From Streptomyces aureus (GTDB lineage Bacteria > Actinomycetota > Actinomycetes > Streptomycetales > Streptomycetaceae), in contig NZ_JNZD01000004.1 of assembly GCF_000725495.1 (NCBI RefSeq), forward strand, positions 372,001 through 436,000: 64,000 bases of DNA. The letters run 5' to 3'. Within the stretch, counting starts at the first letter, position 1; each line of letters starts with the position of its first letter. Shown piece by piece: positions 56,480-64,000 of the stretch. The notes beneath the pieces were generated by a model. The model did no database searches and had not been told where the DNA came from. It saw nothing but the letters and a program-made list of their open reading frames with translations. The position numbers were made by a program, and so were the translations under genes.

Positions 56480-57376
56480 ATGGTCAAACACCGCCCCCCG
56501 GCCGGGCAGGCCGTCCCCGGGAACGTCTTCGCGCCCCCGTTCGGCGCCCCCGCCGGCCTGGAAGTGATCTCGCTCGCCGCGCTGCGCGCCCGGCCCCGCG
56601 TCCGGGGCACGGGTCTCGGCGCGCCGCAGCGGCCCGCTGTCCACCAGGTGCTCACGCTCACCTCGGGCACCCTGCGCCAGACCGTGGACTTCACGCCCCA
56701 CGACATCGGGCCCGACGGCTGGCTGTGGACGCGTCCCGGGCAGGTCGTGCAGTGGGGCGACCTCGCGCGGGCCGAGGGCACACTGATCACCTTCGACCGG
56801 GACTTCCCGGGCCCGGCCACCGTCCGGGCGGCCCGGCTCGACGACCCGCACGCCCATGTGCTGCGCACACCGGACGGCGAGGCCCTCACCTCGTTGCGGG
56901 TGGCCGGCGCGCATCTGGCGCACGAGTTCCGGGCCCGGGGCCCGCTGCCGCGCGACGCGCACGGTGTCGTCCTACGTCATCTGCTGGACGTCCTGATCCT
57001 GCGGCTGACCCATCTGGAGGGGGCCGGAAGTCCGGGCGGCGGAGCCAGTGAAACCTTTCTGCGGTTCCGTGCGAGCGTCGAACGGGATTTCGCGCGCACC
57101 CGCCGGGTGGACGACTACGCCCTCGCCCTCGGCTACTCGGCCCGCACGCTGTCCCGGGCCGCCCTGGAATCGGCGGGCGTCGGGGCGAAGGAGTTCATCG
57201 ACCGCCGGGTCGTCCTGGAGGCCAAGCGGCTGCTCGCCCACACCGATCTGGCCGCCGCCCGCATCGCCGACCGGCTGGGCTTCTCCAGTGCCACGAACTT
57301 CGCCAAGTACTTCCACCAGCGGGCCGGACAGGCACCGATCGCGTTCCGCACGACGGTACGCGACCGGGCCGGGTGA
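56480..57376 (+). CDS. AraC family transcriptional regulator
   Basis: A 298-residue regulator with an N-terminal cupin-like effector domain (about 30-140, VHQVLTLTSGTLRQTVDF) and a C-terminal AraC HTH pair (about 195-290, VDDYALALGYSARTLSRAALESAGVGAKEFIDRR; AARIADRLGFSSATNFAKYFHQRAGQAP). Its target genes are not obvious; the ABC transporter upstream is the only candidate. A strong hairpin follows the stop. Confidence 0.9.
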   Translation: MVKHRPPAGQAVPGNVFAPPFGAPAGLEVISLAALRARPRVRGTGLGAPQRPAVHQVLTLTSGTLRQTVDFTPHDIGPDGWLWTRPGQVVQWGDLARAEGTLITFDRDFPGPATVRAARLDDPHAHVLRTPDGEALTSLRVAGAHLAHEFRARGPLPRDAHGVVLRHLLDVLILRLTHLEGAGSPGGGASETFLRFRASVERDFARTRRVDDYALALGYSARTLSRAALESAGVGAKEFIDRRVVLEAKRLLAHTDLAAARIADRLGFSSATNFAKYFHQRAGQAPIAFRTTVRDRAG

Positions 57377-57426
57377 TCACCCCGGGCACCGCCCCCGAAC
57401 GCCGCCCCGAGCCCGTCGCCCCACTC

Positions 57427-57468
57427 GGCGGGCTCCACCGGAACACCACGGTTCCGCCGGAGCCCGCC
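57427..57468. terminator. Two-stage hairpin between AraC gene and small secreted gene
   Basis: Outer stem GGCGGGCTCC (57427-57436) with GGAGCCCGCC (57459-57468), inner stem CGGAAC (57439-57444) with GTTCCG (57451-57456). It lies between two convergent genes. Confidence 0.75.
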
Positions 57469-57513
57469 ATCACGCATGGCGCCGCCGGGCAGACGGGAAT
57501 TGTCGGACAGGCC

Positions 57514-57810
57514 CTAGGCCTCGATGCCGGGGAGCAGGCCGGTCACCGGTGCGGCGAGGTCGGTCACCTGGTGCAGTTGGTTCAGTTCGTACAGCCGGTT
57601 CAGACCCGCGAGCTGGCCGGACGGCCGCGGGAGCTGCGCCTGCTGCGCGGCGGGGATGTCGCTCGTCGCGATCGAGTCGAGCGTGGTGATGGGGTTCAGC
57701 TGGCCGGCGCCGTGGGCCCCGGCGTCCGCGGCCGTCGCCATCGGCGCGGCGAGCCCCGTGACGCCGACGGCGAGACCAACGGCGGCGACGATACGTCGTG
57801 TTGAGATCAT
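57514..57810 (-). CDS. Small secreted protein (98 aa)
   Basis: A 98-residue protein with a signal peptide MISTRRIVAAVGLAVGVTGLAAPMATA ending near residue 27. The mature part GQLNPITTLDSIATSDIPAAQQAQLPRP..LAGLNRLYELNQLHQVTDLAAPVTGLLPG has no Cys and is rich in leucine and asparagine. No domain is recognised. Confidence 0.75.
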   Translation of the reverse strand: MISTRRIVAAVGLAVGVTGLAAPMATAADAGAHGAGQLNPITTLDSIATSDIPAAQQAQLPRPSGQLAGLNRLYELNQLHQVTDLAAPVTGLLPGIEA

Positions 57811-57982
57811 GCAATCAGCAACGGCCCGGCCCCCGGGGCGGACACGGTCCCCCGCCCTCGCTCACCCGAGAGGCGGATCCGGCGTCTGCGTTTGCCGTGG
57901 GCCCCGAGGCGGAGGACGCTCGATACTGAGGCGCTCGGCGGCCGGCTCGCCGCCGGTCCACGCCTTCCTGAGGAGGTCACCC

Positions 57983-58348
57983 ATGGGCACAGCGACAGCC
58001 CCCGCCTTCGACACCGAGGCGCTGCGCCGGGGCATTGAAGGACACAGTGCGGCAGATCTGCTGTCGCTCTACGCGGACGACGCGGAACTGCGCATCGTCG
58101 ACCGGAACACCCAGCCCAGTCACCCGATGGTCAAACACGGGCGCGCCGAGATCGGCGAGATGCTCGAGGACGTCTACAGCCGGGACATGACGCACAAGAT
58201 GGACCAGTGCGTCGTCCAGGGCGACCACGTCGCCTACTCCGAGACCTGCGTGTACGGGGACGGGGTACGGGTGCTGAGTACGTCGATGATGTCGTTGCGC
58301 GACGGCAAGATCGTCGAGCAGACACTGGTCCAGGCATGGGACGAGTAG
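57983..58348 (+). CDS. SnoaL/NTF2-like protein
   Basis: A 121-residue alpha+beta barrel protein of the nuclear-transport-factor-2/SnoaL fold: helix 1 (RRGIEGHSAADLLSLYADDAELRIVDRN), then beta strands (ETCVYGDGVRVLSTSMMSLRDGKIVEQTLVQAWDE). Such proteins are isomerases, cyclases or just ligand binders. GAGGAGG precedes the ATG. A strong hairpin follows 15 bp after the stop. Confidence 0.83.
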   Translation: MGTATAPAFDTEALRRGIEGHSAADLLSLYADDAELRIVDRNTQPSHPMVKHGRAEIGEMLEDVYSRDMTHKMDQCVVQGDHVAYSETCVYGDGVRVLSTSMMSLRDGKIVEQTLVQAWDE

Positions 58349-58362
58349 GGAGGTACTGGCCG

Positions 58363-58397
58363 AAGGTCCAGGTCACATCACGTCTGACCTGGACCTT
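58363..58397 (+). terminator. Terminator after SnoaL-like gene
   Basis: AAGGTCCAGGTC (58363-58374) and GACCTGGACCTT (58386-58397) form a perfect 12-bp stem, loop ACATCACGTCT. The remaining sequence of the 327-bp gap (58349-58675) before the polyprenyl synthetase stop shows no further gene. Confidence 0.88.
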
Positions 58398-58675
58398 CTC
58401 GGCGGGCGCGGCCATGGGGAGGTCCCGTCCCGACCGGTACCGGCGGCGGCGCCCGCTCTCCACCGCGGGGCTGCGCGCGTCCGCCTCCCTGCTGGAGTCG
58501 ATCCTGCGGACCGCGCGATCGCGTCCGCACCCCGCGGCCCCTGCCACACCCCGAAGGCCGCACATCCGGCACCGCTGAGTGTCGCCCGCCCGGCGCGCGC
58601 CGCAGGTGAGGACGGCCTCAGGCGGGGACAGCCCCATGTGAGGCCTGCCCGGCCGCGAGGACGGCCGGGCCGTCG

Positions 58676-59731
58676 TCAGAGCTGGGTCGGGACCGTCCGG
58701 GCGAGGGGCTCCACCGCGCGCAGGAGCATCGGGGAGGCCCGGTCCACGAAGTCGTGCAGCACCGCCGAGTGGGCGGCCTCGCCCCCGAGTTCGTCCAGCA
58801 GCCGGTGCGCCCGGTCGCGGAACGCGTTGATGTCGTCCTCGTACCGGCGCAGCACCTCCGGTGCGAGGAGGATGGCGGTGAGGGCCTCCCGGGCGTCGGG
58901 CGAGTGCCGGGCGGCGGCGTGCAGGTCCAGGACATGGGCCGCGGACACCCCCTCGGCGTCCTCCAGCGCGCAGGCCAGCAGATAGGTGACCGTGCCGTTG
59001 GCTAGGTCCTCGTCGCGGCCGGTCAGGATGTCCTGCTGGTCGTTGAACAGCTGCCACAGGATGCCGAAGACGTTGCCGAACTCCCGCCAGCGTTCGACCC
59101 GTTCGTCCGAACAGCCGGCCAGGCGCGCGGCCATGGCGGTGACCATGCTGTACGGCGCGCCCGATTTTCCGAGGTACGCCGTGACGACGGCGTCGCGCGT
59201 GGCCGCGCCCGCGTCCGCGCGCAGATCCCTCAACTGCCCCTCGGTCCCGCTGATCCAGCACCGCACGACCTCGGCCGACAGCGGGCCGCGGGCCCGCTCG
59301 GGTATGCGCGGCGACTGGACCACGAGCAGGGGCAGGGGGATCCCGCCGACGACCGTGGCGAGCAGTGCCTCGCTCTCGCTGAGTCGCCCGGCGGCGAGGA
59401 CGGCCTGGCCGTCGGCCAGGTCGTCGAGGTAGCACGCGGAGGTCCACCACAGTTCGTGGACGACGGCCAGGGGGACCGCCGGGCCGGGCGACCCCGTCTC
59501 CACGGCGTGGACGATCATCGGCAGCACGGAGTGGGGGTAGACGAAGGTCCGGTGCGCCAGGAGTTCGGCGACCGCCGCCCGGACGGACGGGGCCCCCGGG
59601 CCCAGCATGCCGAGGGCGGACTCCCGCTCCGCCGCGATGTCCGCGGCCATCTCACGATGCAGATCCATGTACGACTTCGCTCGCACGCAGTCCACCCCCA
59701 CCACCCCTTGTCCGAGCATCGATTCGATCAT
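58676..59731 (-). CDS. Polyprenyl synthetase family protein
   Basis: A 351-residue all-alpha trans-prenyltransferase-type protein. The first Asp-rich motif is Asp103-Asp104-x-x-Asp107 (YLDDLADG) and the second Asn230-Asp231-x-x-Asp234 (FNDQQD), with a Gly-Lys-Ser region near 188-192. Small residues (Ser/Ala) four and five positions before the first motif, instead of aromatic ones, suggest products longer than farnesyl diphosphate; this is inference. No other isoprenoid gene is adjacent. The start is uncertain: the first ATG at 59731 lacks a ribosome site and MDLHREM or a GTG about 39 bp downstream is possible. Confidence 0.8.
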   Translation of the reverse strand: MIESMLGQGVVGVDCVRAKSYMDLHREMAADIAAERESALGMLGPGAPSVRAAVAELLAHRTFVYPHSVLPMIVHAVETGSPGPAVPLAVVHELWWTSACYLDDLADGQAVLAAGRLSESEALLATVVGGIPLPLLVVQSPRIPERARGPLSAEVVRCWISGTEGQLRDLRADAGAATRDAVVTAYLGKSGAPYSMVTAMAARLAGCSDERVERWREFGNVFGILWQLFNDQQDILTGRDEDLANGTVTYLLACALEDAEGVSAAHVLDLHAAARHSPDAREALTAILLAPEVLRRYEDDINAFRDRAHRLLDELGGEAAHSAVLHDFVDRASPMLLRAVEPLARTVPTQL

Positions 59732-60406
59732 TCGTCATGATGACGAGCCAGAGCAACTTTGCGCCACGAACGCGTCCTTGGGGAGCCCTGCACCGCCGGT
59801 GAGGCGTCCGAAAGGGGCGTGAACGCGCCAAACTCCCCCATGTACGAGCGGTGAACGTGCCCCCGGGTCCACGGGGTGGCGCGGCTGGGCCCACCGGCCT
59901 CGGGCACGACCGGCACGGGCCGGGCACGCGACGAACGCGGTGACACGCGGACGCCTCGCGACCCCGGGAGCGCGAGGTGCGGGCCGGGAGCGCGGCCCCG
60001 AGGACATGCAACCCGGGGCCAGGGCACGGGCCCGGGTTGCGGAGCCCGGGGCCGGGAGCACGGCCCCCAGGGAACACGGAGCCTCGGGAACGGAGCCCGG
60101 AACCGGGTTGCATGTCCTCGGGGCCGGGTCGCAGAGCCCGAACCCGGGGGCCGGGAGCGCGGCCCCCGGAACACGGGGCCCGGAGCCCGGAGCCGTGTTA
60201 CGGAGCCCGGGGCCGGGTTGCAGAGCTCCGGGGCCGAGAGCGCGGCTCGGGGACGCGGAGCCTGGGACCGGGGCCCCGGCCCGGGCCCGGCGTGCGAGGC
60301 CGGAGCCCGGAGCCGGGGTCGCGAGCCCGGAGCCCCAAGCCCGGGCCCGGAGCCCGGACGCGGAGCCCGAGGCCGGGAAGCGCGCGGGCGTGGGGCCCGC
60401 AGCTCG
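59732..60406. repeat. Intergenic block of degenerate GAGCCCGG repeats with a 24-bp inverted repeat
   Basis: 675 bp. From about 59940 to 60400 the + strand is made of degenerate GGAGCCCGG(G/A)GCCGGG-type units. Within it CGGCCCCGAGGACATGCAACCCGG (59993-60016) recurs exactly in inverted form at 60103-60126, leaving an 86-bp loop. Long open frames across it are composition artefacts. No gene is called. Confidence 0.75.
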
Positions 60407-61078
60407 CTACGGGGCGGCCGGCCCAACCGTGCCCCCGTCGGCCGGGCGCAGGATGGACAGCAGTTGGCGGACCAGTTCCTCGACCACCTCGTCCAGGGTC
60501 GCGTCCACCCAGCCGGCGTTCCAGTCGTGCAGCAGGCCGTTGACGCTGCCGATGAAGGCGGTGGCGGCCAGCCGGTGGTCGCGCGGCTCCGCCTCTCCCC
60601 GGGCCACGGCCGCGGCGGCCTCTCCGCAGATGAAGTCCACCCAGCGGGCCCGGCGGGCCAGCCGCTGCTCCTCCAGCCGCGCGCTCACGCCGATGATCTC
60701 CACGAAGGTGATGCGGATGCGGCGCGGATCGCCGGTCACGTTCGCCGCGTAGGCGCGGAAGAGGGCGGTGGCACGCTCGGCGAGCGGCAGGTCCCGGGCC
60801 TCGGCGAGGGCGGCCAGGGCGGCCTCCTCGGCCCAGTCGTTGACCTGCAGATGGAGGGCCGCCAGTACGTCCTCGAGGCCGCGGAACTCCTCGTAGAACT
60901 GGCGTGTGGACAGTCCCGCCGCCTCGCTGAGGGCCGCCACGGTGGTGGCGCGGTAGCCGGGACCGGCGCCGAACAGCCGGAGCCCGGCGTCGAGGAAGCG
61001 GCGGCGGCGCTCCGCCTGCCGTTCCTCCGCCGTCCTGCCACCGTAGCGGCCGGTGGGCTGTCTGAGCCTGCCCGCCAC
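60407..61078 (-). CDS. TetR family transcriptional regulator
   Basis: A 223-residue regulator with the HTH (about 25-70) in the RRRRFLDAGLRLFGAGPGYRATTVAALSEAAGLSTRQFYEEFRGLEDVLAAL segment. The C-terminal domain is the ligand-binding part (WVDFICGEAAAAVARGEAEPRDH...). The GTG at 61078 has GGGGAGGA six bases upstream, so the longer frame to 61240 is not used. A candidate operator lies at 61169-61184 in the region shared with the divergent beta-propeller gene. Confidence 0.87.
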   Translation of the reverse strand: MAGRLRQPTGRYGGRTAEERQAERRRRFLDAGLRLFGAGPGYRATTVAALSEAAGLSTRQFYEEFRGLEDVLAALHLQVNDWAEEAALAALAEARDLPLAERATALFRAYAANVTGDPRRIRITFVEIIGVSARLEEQRLARRARWVDFICGEAAAAVARGEAEPRDHRLAATAFIGSVNGLLHDWNAGWVDATLDEVVEELVRQLLSILRPADGGTVGPAAP

Positions 61079-61168
61079 GCGTTCCTCCCCGGGACCCGAT
61101 GTGGAACGACGTCCGCCCCTGCCACGATTTTCTCGCGTACCACCCCTTGTGAAGAGGCTCCCCCACTC

Positions 61169-61184
61169 CTTACTTTCCAGTAAG
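61169..61184. promoter_or_regulatory. 16-bp inverted repeat, candidate TetR operator
   Basis: CTTACTTTCCAGTAAG (arms CTTACT and AGTAAG, spacer TTCC) stands in the 238-bp divergent region between the TetR gene (minus) and the beta-propeller gene (plus). TTACT...AGTAA palindromes are typical TetR-family sites. It is AT-rich against the background. Confidence 0.5.
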
Positions 61185-61316
61185 TGCACTTTGAAAGCGC
61201 GCGTGTTCAGATTCTCGCTTGTCATGATCGCGACAGGCAAGCTCCGCCCACGCCCGGCACGCGCCCGGTTTCACGGTGCCCTCACCCGCACTCCCCCACT
61301 ACGACAGGGACCCTCC

Positions 61317-62576
61317 ATGGCCGTCCTCGGAACGAGACACCTCTGCACGCTCGCCGCCGCGCTCACGCTCACCGTCGGCGGAACGGCGACCGCCGCCTCC
61401 GCCGCGGGAGCCACGGCCTCCGCCACCGATCTGCGCGAGGTGATGTTCGTCGGCAACAACTGGGAAGGCACCGCGGACGTCGTCCGGTCCACCGGCGACT
61501 TCGCGAAGGTCGGCCGGATCAACGTCATCCCGGACAAGGCCGAGCGGATGGCGGCGATCAACGCCGATCCGATCAAGTGGGCCTACTTCATGGGGATCCG
61601 CAACGGGGTGGGCGAGGGGCACGACCAGTTCGTCGACGACATGTACTCCACGCCGGACGGCAGGTCGGTGGTGGTCTCGCGTCCGAGCTTCGCCGACGTC
61701 GTCTCGATCGACCTCTCCACCGGGCGGATCAACTGGCGTTTCCCCGTGGCGGGTTACCGCTCGGACCACATGGCCGTGTCGCCCGACGGCACCCGGGTCG
61801 CGGTCTCGGCCTCCACCGCCAACACCGTCCATGTGCTCGACATCGCCACCGGTGTCCAGCTCGGCTCGTTCGCCACCGGCGACAAGCCGCACGAGAACAT
61901 CTTCACCCACGACGGCAAGTACATCTGGAACATGGCCATCGGTGACGTCACCACCGCCCTCGACGATCCCTGGCTGGACTGGACGAAGGGCGACCGGAAG
62001 ATCACCGTGGTCGACGCGGCCACGTTCAAGCAGGTCAAGGTGATCGACATGCGCCAGCGCCTCGACGCCATCGGCCTCAGGGACTTCTCCGACGCCGTCC
62101 GCCCGGCCGTGTTCTCACCGGACGAGTCCAAGCTGTACTTCCAGGTGTCGTTCTTCAACGGCTTCCTGGAGTACGACGTGGCCACCGACAAGATCACCCG
62201 GGTGAAGACCCTCCCGAAGAACCCCGCCACCAGCAGTGACCGCACGACCTGGGTCAACGACTCGCGCCACCACGGCATTTCGATGAACCCCTCGGGCACC
62301 AAGCTGTGCGTCGCCGGGACGATGGACGACTACGCGACGGTCGTCGACCGCGCGACCCTCCAGGAGGGCCCGCTGGTCCCCGCGTCCAAGCCCTACTGGG
62401 CGACCGTGAGCGGGGACGGCAAGGACTGCGTCGTCTCCGAGAGCGGTGCCGACCAGATCACCGCCATCGACTTCGAGACCGGACTGAAGACGGTGTCGGT
62501 GCCGGTAGGCGACCACCCCCAGCGGGTCCGGCTCGGCCATGTGGCAGCGAACTGGACCGGTCCGTCGGGCAGTTGA
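61317..62576 (+). CDS. Secreted beta-propeller (YncE-like/WD40-type) protein
   Basis: A 419-residue exported protein: signal peptide to about residue 33 (ASAAGA), then blades with the YncE-type repeated pattern (DMYSTPDGRSVVVSRPSFADVVSIDLSTG, HMAVSPDGTRVAVSASTANTVHVLDIATG, GISMNPSGTKLCVAGTMDDYATVVDR). The PDG/SPDG turns recur through the protein. Substrate unknown; it may bind an extracellular ligand. GGGA precedes the ATG. The TetR gene is divergent. Confidence 0.87.
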   Translation: MAVLGTRHLCTLAAALTLTVGGTATAASAAGATASATDLREVMFVGNNWEGTADVVRSTGDFAKVGRINVIPDKAERMAAINADPIKWAYFMGIRNGVGEGHDQFVDDMYSTPDGRSVVVSRPSFADVVSIDLSTGRINWRFPVAGYRSDHMAVSPDGTRVAVSASTANTVHVLDIATGVQLGSFATGDKPHENIFTHDGKYIWNMAIGDVTTALDDPWLDWTKGDRKITVVDAATFKQVKVIDMRQRLDAIGLRDFSDAVRPAVFSPDESKLYFQVSFFNGFLEYDVATDKITRVKTLPKNPATSSDRTTWVNDSRHHGISMNPSGTKLCVAGTMDDYATVVDRATLQEGPLVPASKPYWATVSGDGKDCVVSESGADQITAIDFETGLKTVSVPVGDHPQRVRLGHVAANWTGPSGS

Positions 62577-62587
62577 CCGGCCCGCGC

Positions 62588-64000
62588 TCAGCCGAACCGG
62601 GCGGCGGCCCAGGCGGCGAGTTCGGTCCGGGCCCCCTCCAGCAGGGCGGCGGACGGGGCGCTCGCGCCGTTCGTCACGAGCGCGTAGTGCACGGCTCCCG
62701 GGCCGGAGGCGGTGAGCAGGAGGCGGCGGCTTCCGGTGCCGCCCGGTTCGGGAGCCACGGCGACGGGCGTGGCCGAGGAGTAGGCGGGCGGCGAGAGGAC
62801 CGCGCCGAGGTCGGACACGACCGTCGTGGCCGCGACGGGGAACGAGGCCGGCAGATGGAGTTCGGTCGGTGCCGTGCCGCCGTCGGAGCGCCAGACGAGC
62901 AGGCCGTACTGGCCCGTTCCCACCAGCCGGGAGACCTGCGGCAGACTCGCCGGGACCGCGTTCCAGGTCAGGGTGGTGGAGCCGTCGCGGGAGCGGTCCT
63001 CGTAGGTGAAGGCGAGGGCGGAACCCGCGGTGGCGGCCGGGTAGAGACGGTCGAGCAGCCGGGCGTCCTGGCGGAGCACGGCCGTGCCCGAGTCGTCGAG
63101 GCGCACGGCGGACATGTCCTCGTCGTTCCAGGCGTCGCCCGAGGTCAGGATCTTGTCGGGGTTGTCGTTCATGAGCTCGTGGTGGCGGCCGCTGTAGATG
63201 TCCCACTGCCACTGGGTCCCCGACAGGACCGGTCCGGACGAGGCCGCCCCCGACCACCAGGTGGCCCCGGAGAGCCGGGAGTCCAGGGCCTGGTACATCG
63301 CCTTGTCGACGGTGGGGGCCTTGTCCGCGACCGTTCCGGAGAGCGGGTGGCCGAACTCGGAGACGACGGCCGCCGTCCCGGCCGCTGCGGCCCGGTCCCG
63401 TACCGTGGCGAAGTCGGACGCGTACTGGCCGTCCCCCGCCTTGCCCCACATGAGGATGCCCGAGATGGCCTTCTGGTCGTAGAAGTGGGTGTTGAGGACG
63501 TAGCGCGGGCCGAGGGTGCCCGCGTCGAGCAGTCCGCCCTCCTGTTTCTGGGAGCTGATGTTGGCGTTCCAGAAGAGGTTCGGTTCCACGAGGGCGGGCT
63601 TGTCCTGCCAGCCGGCCGCGTCCATACGGGCGCGGAACCGACCGTAGAACGGCCAGAGCAGGTCACGTTCCCAGGTGCGGCTGGTCTGGCCCGACTCGTA
63701 ACTGCCCGCGTAGGGCTCGTTGTACGGGTCGAAGCCGGCGACGCCCGCGAACTCGGCGGCGGTGAGCTGCCGGCGGACGTACGTCATGACGGTCTGGGCC
63801 GTGGTGAGGAAGGCGTCCTGGAGCCCGTAGGCGTTGTGCCAGAAGTCGTACTGCGCCGCCTTGACGGCGTTGTTCTGGGTGATGTTCTGACCCCAGAAGA
63901 GGCAGATGCCGCAGGACTCCTGAGGGTAACCACCGGCGGTCACGGCCCACTTGGGGGCGCCGTCGCCGGAGTACCAGCTGCCCGTGTTGAACAGGTGGCG
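62588..64000 (-). CDS. Glycoside hydrolase family 5-like enzyme (endoglycoceramidase/cellulase type), 5' end off window
   Basis: The frame is open to base 64000, so the N-terminus (probably a signal peptide) is missing. The catalytic acid/base Glu lies in FDPYNEPYAGS and the nucleophile Glu in VVSEFGHPL. Additional typical segments are LVEPNLFWNANIS, TWWSGAASSG and WQWDIYSG; a C-terminal beta domain follows (SSATPVAV, GPGAVHYALVTNG). It hydrolyses beta-glucosidic links of glucans or glycolipids. It is convergent with the beta-propeller gene. Confidence 0.87.
   Translation of the reverse strand, partial: RHLFNTGSWYSGDGAPKWAVTAGGYPQESCGICLFWGQNITQNNAVKAAQYDFWHNAYGLQDAFLTTAQTVMTYVRRQLTAAEFAGVAGFDPYNEPYAGSYESGQTSRTWERDLLWPFYGRFRARMDAAGWQDKPALVEPNLFWNANISSQKQEGGLLDAGTLGPRYVLNTHFYDQKAISGILMWGKAGDGQYASDFATVRDRAAAAGTAAVVSEFGHPLSGTVADKAPTVDKAMYQALDSRLSGATWWSGAASSGPVLSGTQWQWDIYSGRHHELMNDNPDKILTSGDAWNDEDMSAVRLDDSGTAVLRQDARLLDRLYPAATAGSALAFTYEDRSRDGSTTLTWNAVPASLPQVSRLVGTGQYGLLVWRSDGGTAPTELHLPASFPVAATTVVSDLGAVLSPPAYSSATPVAVAPEPGGTGSRRLLLTASGPGAVHYALVTNGASAPSAALLEGARTELAAWAAARFG

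Overview
The window is about 72% G+C with strong third-position GC bias, GTG/ATG starts behind GGAGG-type ribosome sites, Tat/Sec-secreted hydrolases, RICIN-type lectin domains, mycothiol-dependent formaldehyde detoxification and an F420-type flavin protein. Together these point to a Streptomyces or close-relative chromosome. No tRNA, rRNA, CRISPR array, insertion sequence or prophage was recognised. About 60 protein genes were called; the first (sensor-kinase-like) and last (GH5 hydrolase) run off the window edges.

Region by region. 0-4.3 kb: the 3' end of an ATPase/histidine-kinase-like gene coupled to a UBP-type zinc finger, a VOC protein, two small conserved proteins and a serine hydrolase. 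4.8-8.9 kb: a membrane receptor with a degenerate (pseudo)kinase domain, a two-gene graspetide (RiPP) locus tgmA-tgmB, and a divergent unknown HTH protein. 9.1-16.3 kb: housekeeping-type membrane proteins, aldo/keto reductase, GH15 glucanohydrolase, cation/proton antiporter and SDR. 17.2-20.8 kb: two secreted RICIN-domain proteins (beta-helix and ThuA folds). 20.9-28.6 kb: DUF1206 pair, MurR/RpiR regulator, metallo-hydrolase, TerD-CAP-CAP fusion, and an exported beta-lactamase-family protein. 28.6-32.5 kb: GH65 phosphorylase plus beta-phosphoglucomutase operon and a small P-loop kinase. 32.7-36.8 kb: peptidoglycan-binding membrane protein, 2OG-oxygenase-like protein, luciferase-domain protein, a TetR regulator with a good candidate operator, and a DUF35 Zn-ribbon/OB protein. 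36.9-40.2 kb: PL3 and PL1 pectate lyases, a PPOX protein and a secreted HAD phosphatase. 40.5-46.2 kb: NDH-2-like dehydrogenase, membrane-anchored S1 protease, L,D-transpeptidase and PLP decarboxylase. 46.3-54.0 kb: VOC and two SDR proteins, the mycothiol-dependent formaldehyde pathway, then a sulfane-sulfur module (persulfide dioxygenase-rhodanese, TauE exporter, CstR-like repressor, membrane rhodanese) with three matching palindromic operators. 54-64 kb: ABC exporter, AraC and TetR regulators, a polyprenyl synthetase, a beta-propeller protein and a GH5 enzyme, interrupted by two unusual repeat-rich intergenic blocks.

Functional links: the secreted pectate lyases, the RICIN proteins and the GH5 enzyme suggest growth on plant or fungal polysaccharides; GH65 and beta-PGM convert a disaccharide plus phosphate into glucose 6-phosphate; MscR with its metallo-hydrolase partner handles formaldehyde; and the CstR-controlled genes handle sulfane sulfur. 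The parts most worth following up are the tgmAB graspetide locus, the CstR-type sulfur regulon with its palindromes, the pseudokinase receptor, and the repeat/inverted-repeat blocks at 55.9-56.2 kb and 59.9-60.4 kb.
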